Origin: Rhodobiaceae bacterium
Lineage (GTDB): Bacteria; Pseudomonadota; Alphaproteobacteria; Parvibaculales; Parvibaculaceae
Assembly (NCBI GenBank): GCA_002746275.1
Contig: NVWR01000006.1
Coordinates: 107,548 to 113,771 of the forward strand
Reading direction: 5' to 3'
DNA length: 6,224 bases
Under the pieces are notes generated by a model. It was not told the origin of the DNA, made no database searches, and worked only from the letters and a program-made list of their open reading frames with translations. The position numbers and the translations under genes are program-made. Within the stretch, counting starts at the first letter, position 1. Each line of letters begins with the position of its first letter. Positions 6,132 through 6,224 of the stretch are shown one piece after another.

Positions 6132-6138
6132 CCTCCCT
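6132..6138 (-). promoter_or_regulatory. Shine-Dalgarno overlapping the upstream stop codon
   Basis: The minus strand reads TAAGGGAGG: the stop codon of the upstream gene shares its final A with AGGGAGG, which lies seven bases before ATG 6124. This arrangement suggests translational coupling between the transporter and the LolA-like gene. Confidence 0.6.
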
Positions 6139-6224
6139 TAGGCAGTCGCTGCCGCGTCGGCGGTTGTTGTATCCGTTGGGTCTGTCTTTTCCGTTTTTCG
6201 GCGACCGTCAAGTGTGATCAGGAG
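6138..6224 (-). CDS. C-terminal end of an upstream gene, probably an RND/MMPL-family transporter (partial)
   Basis: A minus-strand frame enters from the right edge and ends at TAA 6140-6138, giving 28 residues: LLITLDGRRKTEKTDPTD, then an Ala/Thr-rich end. A hydrophobic stretch followed by D-G-R-R-K and a polar tail is how many RND/MMPL exporters end, where the last transmembrane helix gives way to a short cytoplasmic tail. These exporters are also the usual neighbours of LolA-like proteins of this type. The stop is followed directly by a strong ribosome site for the next gene, which supports a real gene end. The call as a transporter is inference from 28 residues and context. That some coding gene ends here is more secure. 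Confidence 0.5.
   Translation of the reverse strand, partial: LLITLDGRRKTEKTDPTDTTTADAAATA

Overview
The window looks like ordinary chromosomal DNA of a Gram-negative proteobacterium. The evidence is cleaved Sec signal peptides, an outer-membrane beta-barrel ending in phenylalanine, a LolA-like periplasmic protein and purine-rich Shine-Dalgarno sites. GC content is moderate, roughly low-to-mid 50s percent by eye. An alphaproteobacterium is my best guess from the style of the proteins, but nothing here proves it. I see no rRNA, tRNA, CRISPR array, insertion sequence or phage gene.

Layout. (1) 1-1127, minus strand: the N-terminal 375 codons of a large secreted cysteine-containing protein with no stop before the left edge, function unknown. 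(2) 1128-1376: a divergent regulatory gap. (3) 1377-2003, plus: a TetR-family repressor. (4) 2040-2999, minus: a fumarylacetoacetate-hydrolase (FAH) family enzyme, convergent with the TetR gene. (5) 3000-3196: a compact divergent promoter region in which an inverted repeat GTTCAAT/ATTGAAC coincides with the two predicted -35 boxes. (6) 3197-3817, plus: an FMN-binding pyridoxamine-phosphate-oxidase-fold protein of the MSMEG_1061 type. (7) 3843-3870: a strong hairpin terminator. (8) 3893-6224, all minus: an operon entering from the right edge, read as the last 28 codons of what is probably an RND/MMPL transporter, then a LolA-like 'outer membrane lipoprotein-sorting' protein, then an outer-membrane beta-barrel protein, ending at the terminator.

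How the genes may work together. The right-hand operon has one component for each envelope layer: inner-membrane pump (inferred from its tail only), periplasmic lipid-binding-fold carrier and outer-membrane barrel. That suggests movement of a hydrophobic molecule across the envelope; the cargo is unknown. The central block (TetR, FAH enzyme, PPOX-fold protein) looks like a small regulated catabolic or detoxification unit. The FAH and PPOX genes share a divergent promoter that one regulator could control, with the adjacent TetR protein the obvious candidate.

The least described parts are the three-component envelope operon, with an intercistronic hairpin and an ambiguous start for the LolA-like gene, and the unassigned secreted protein at the left edge.
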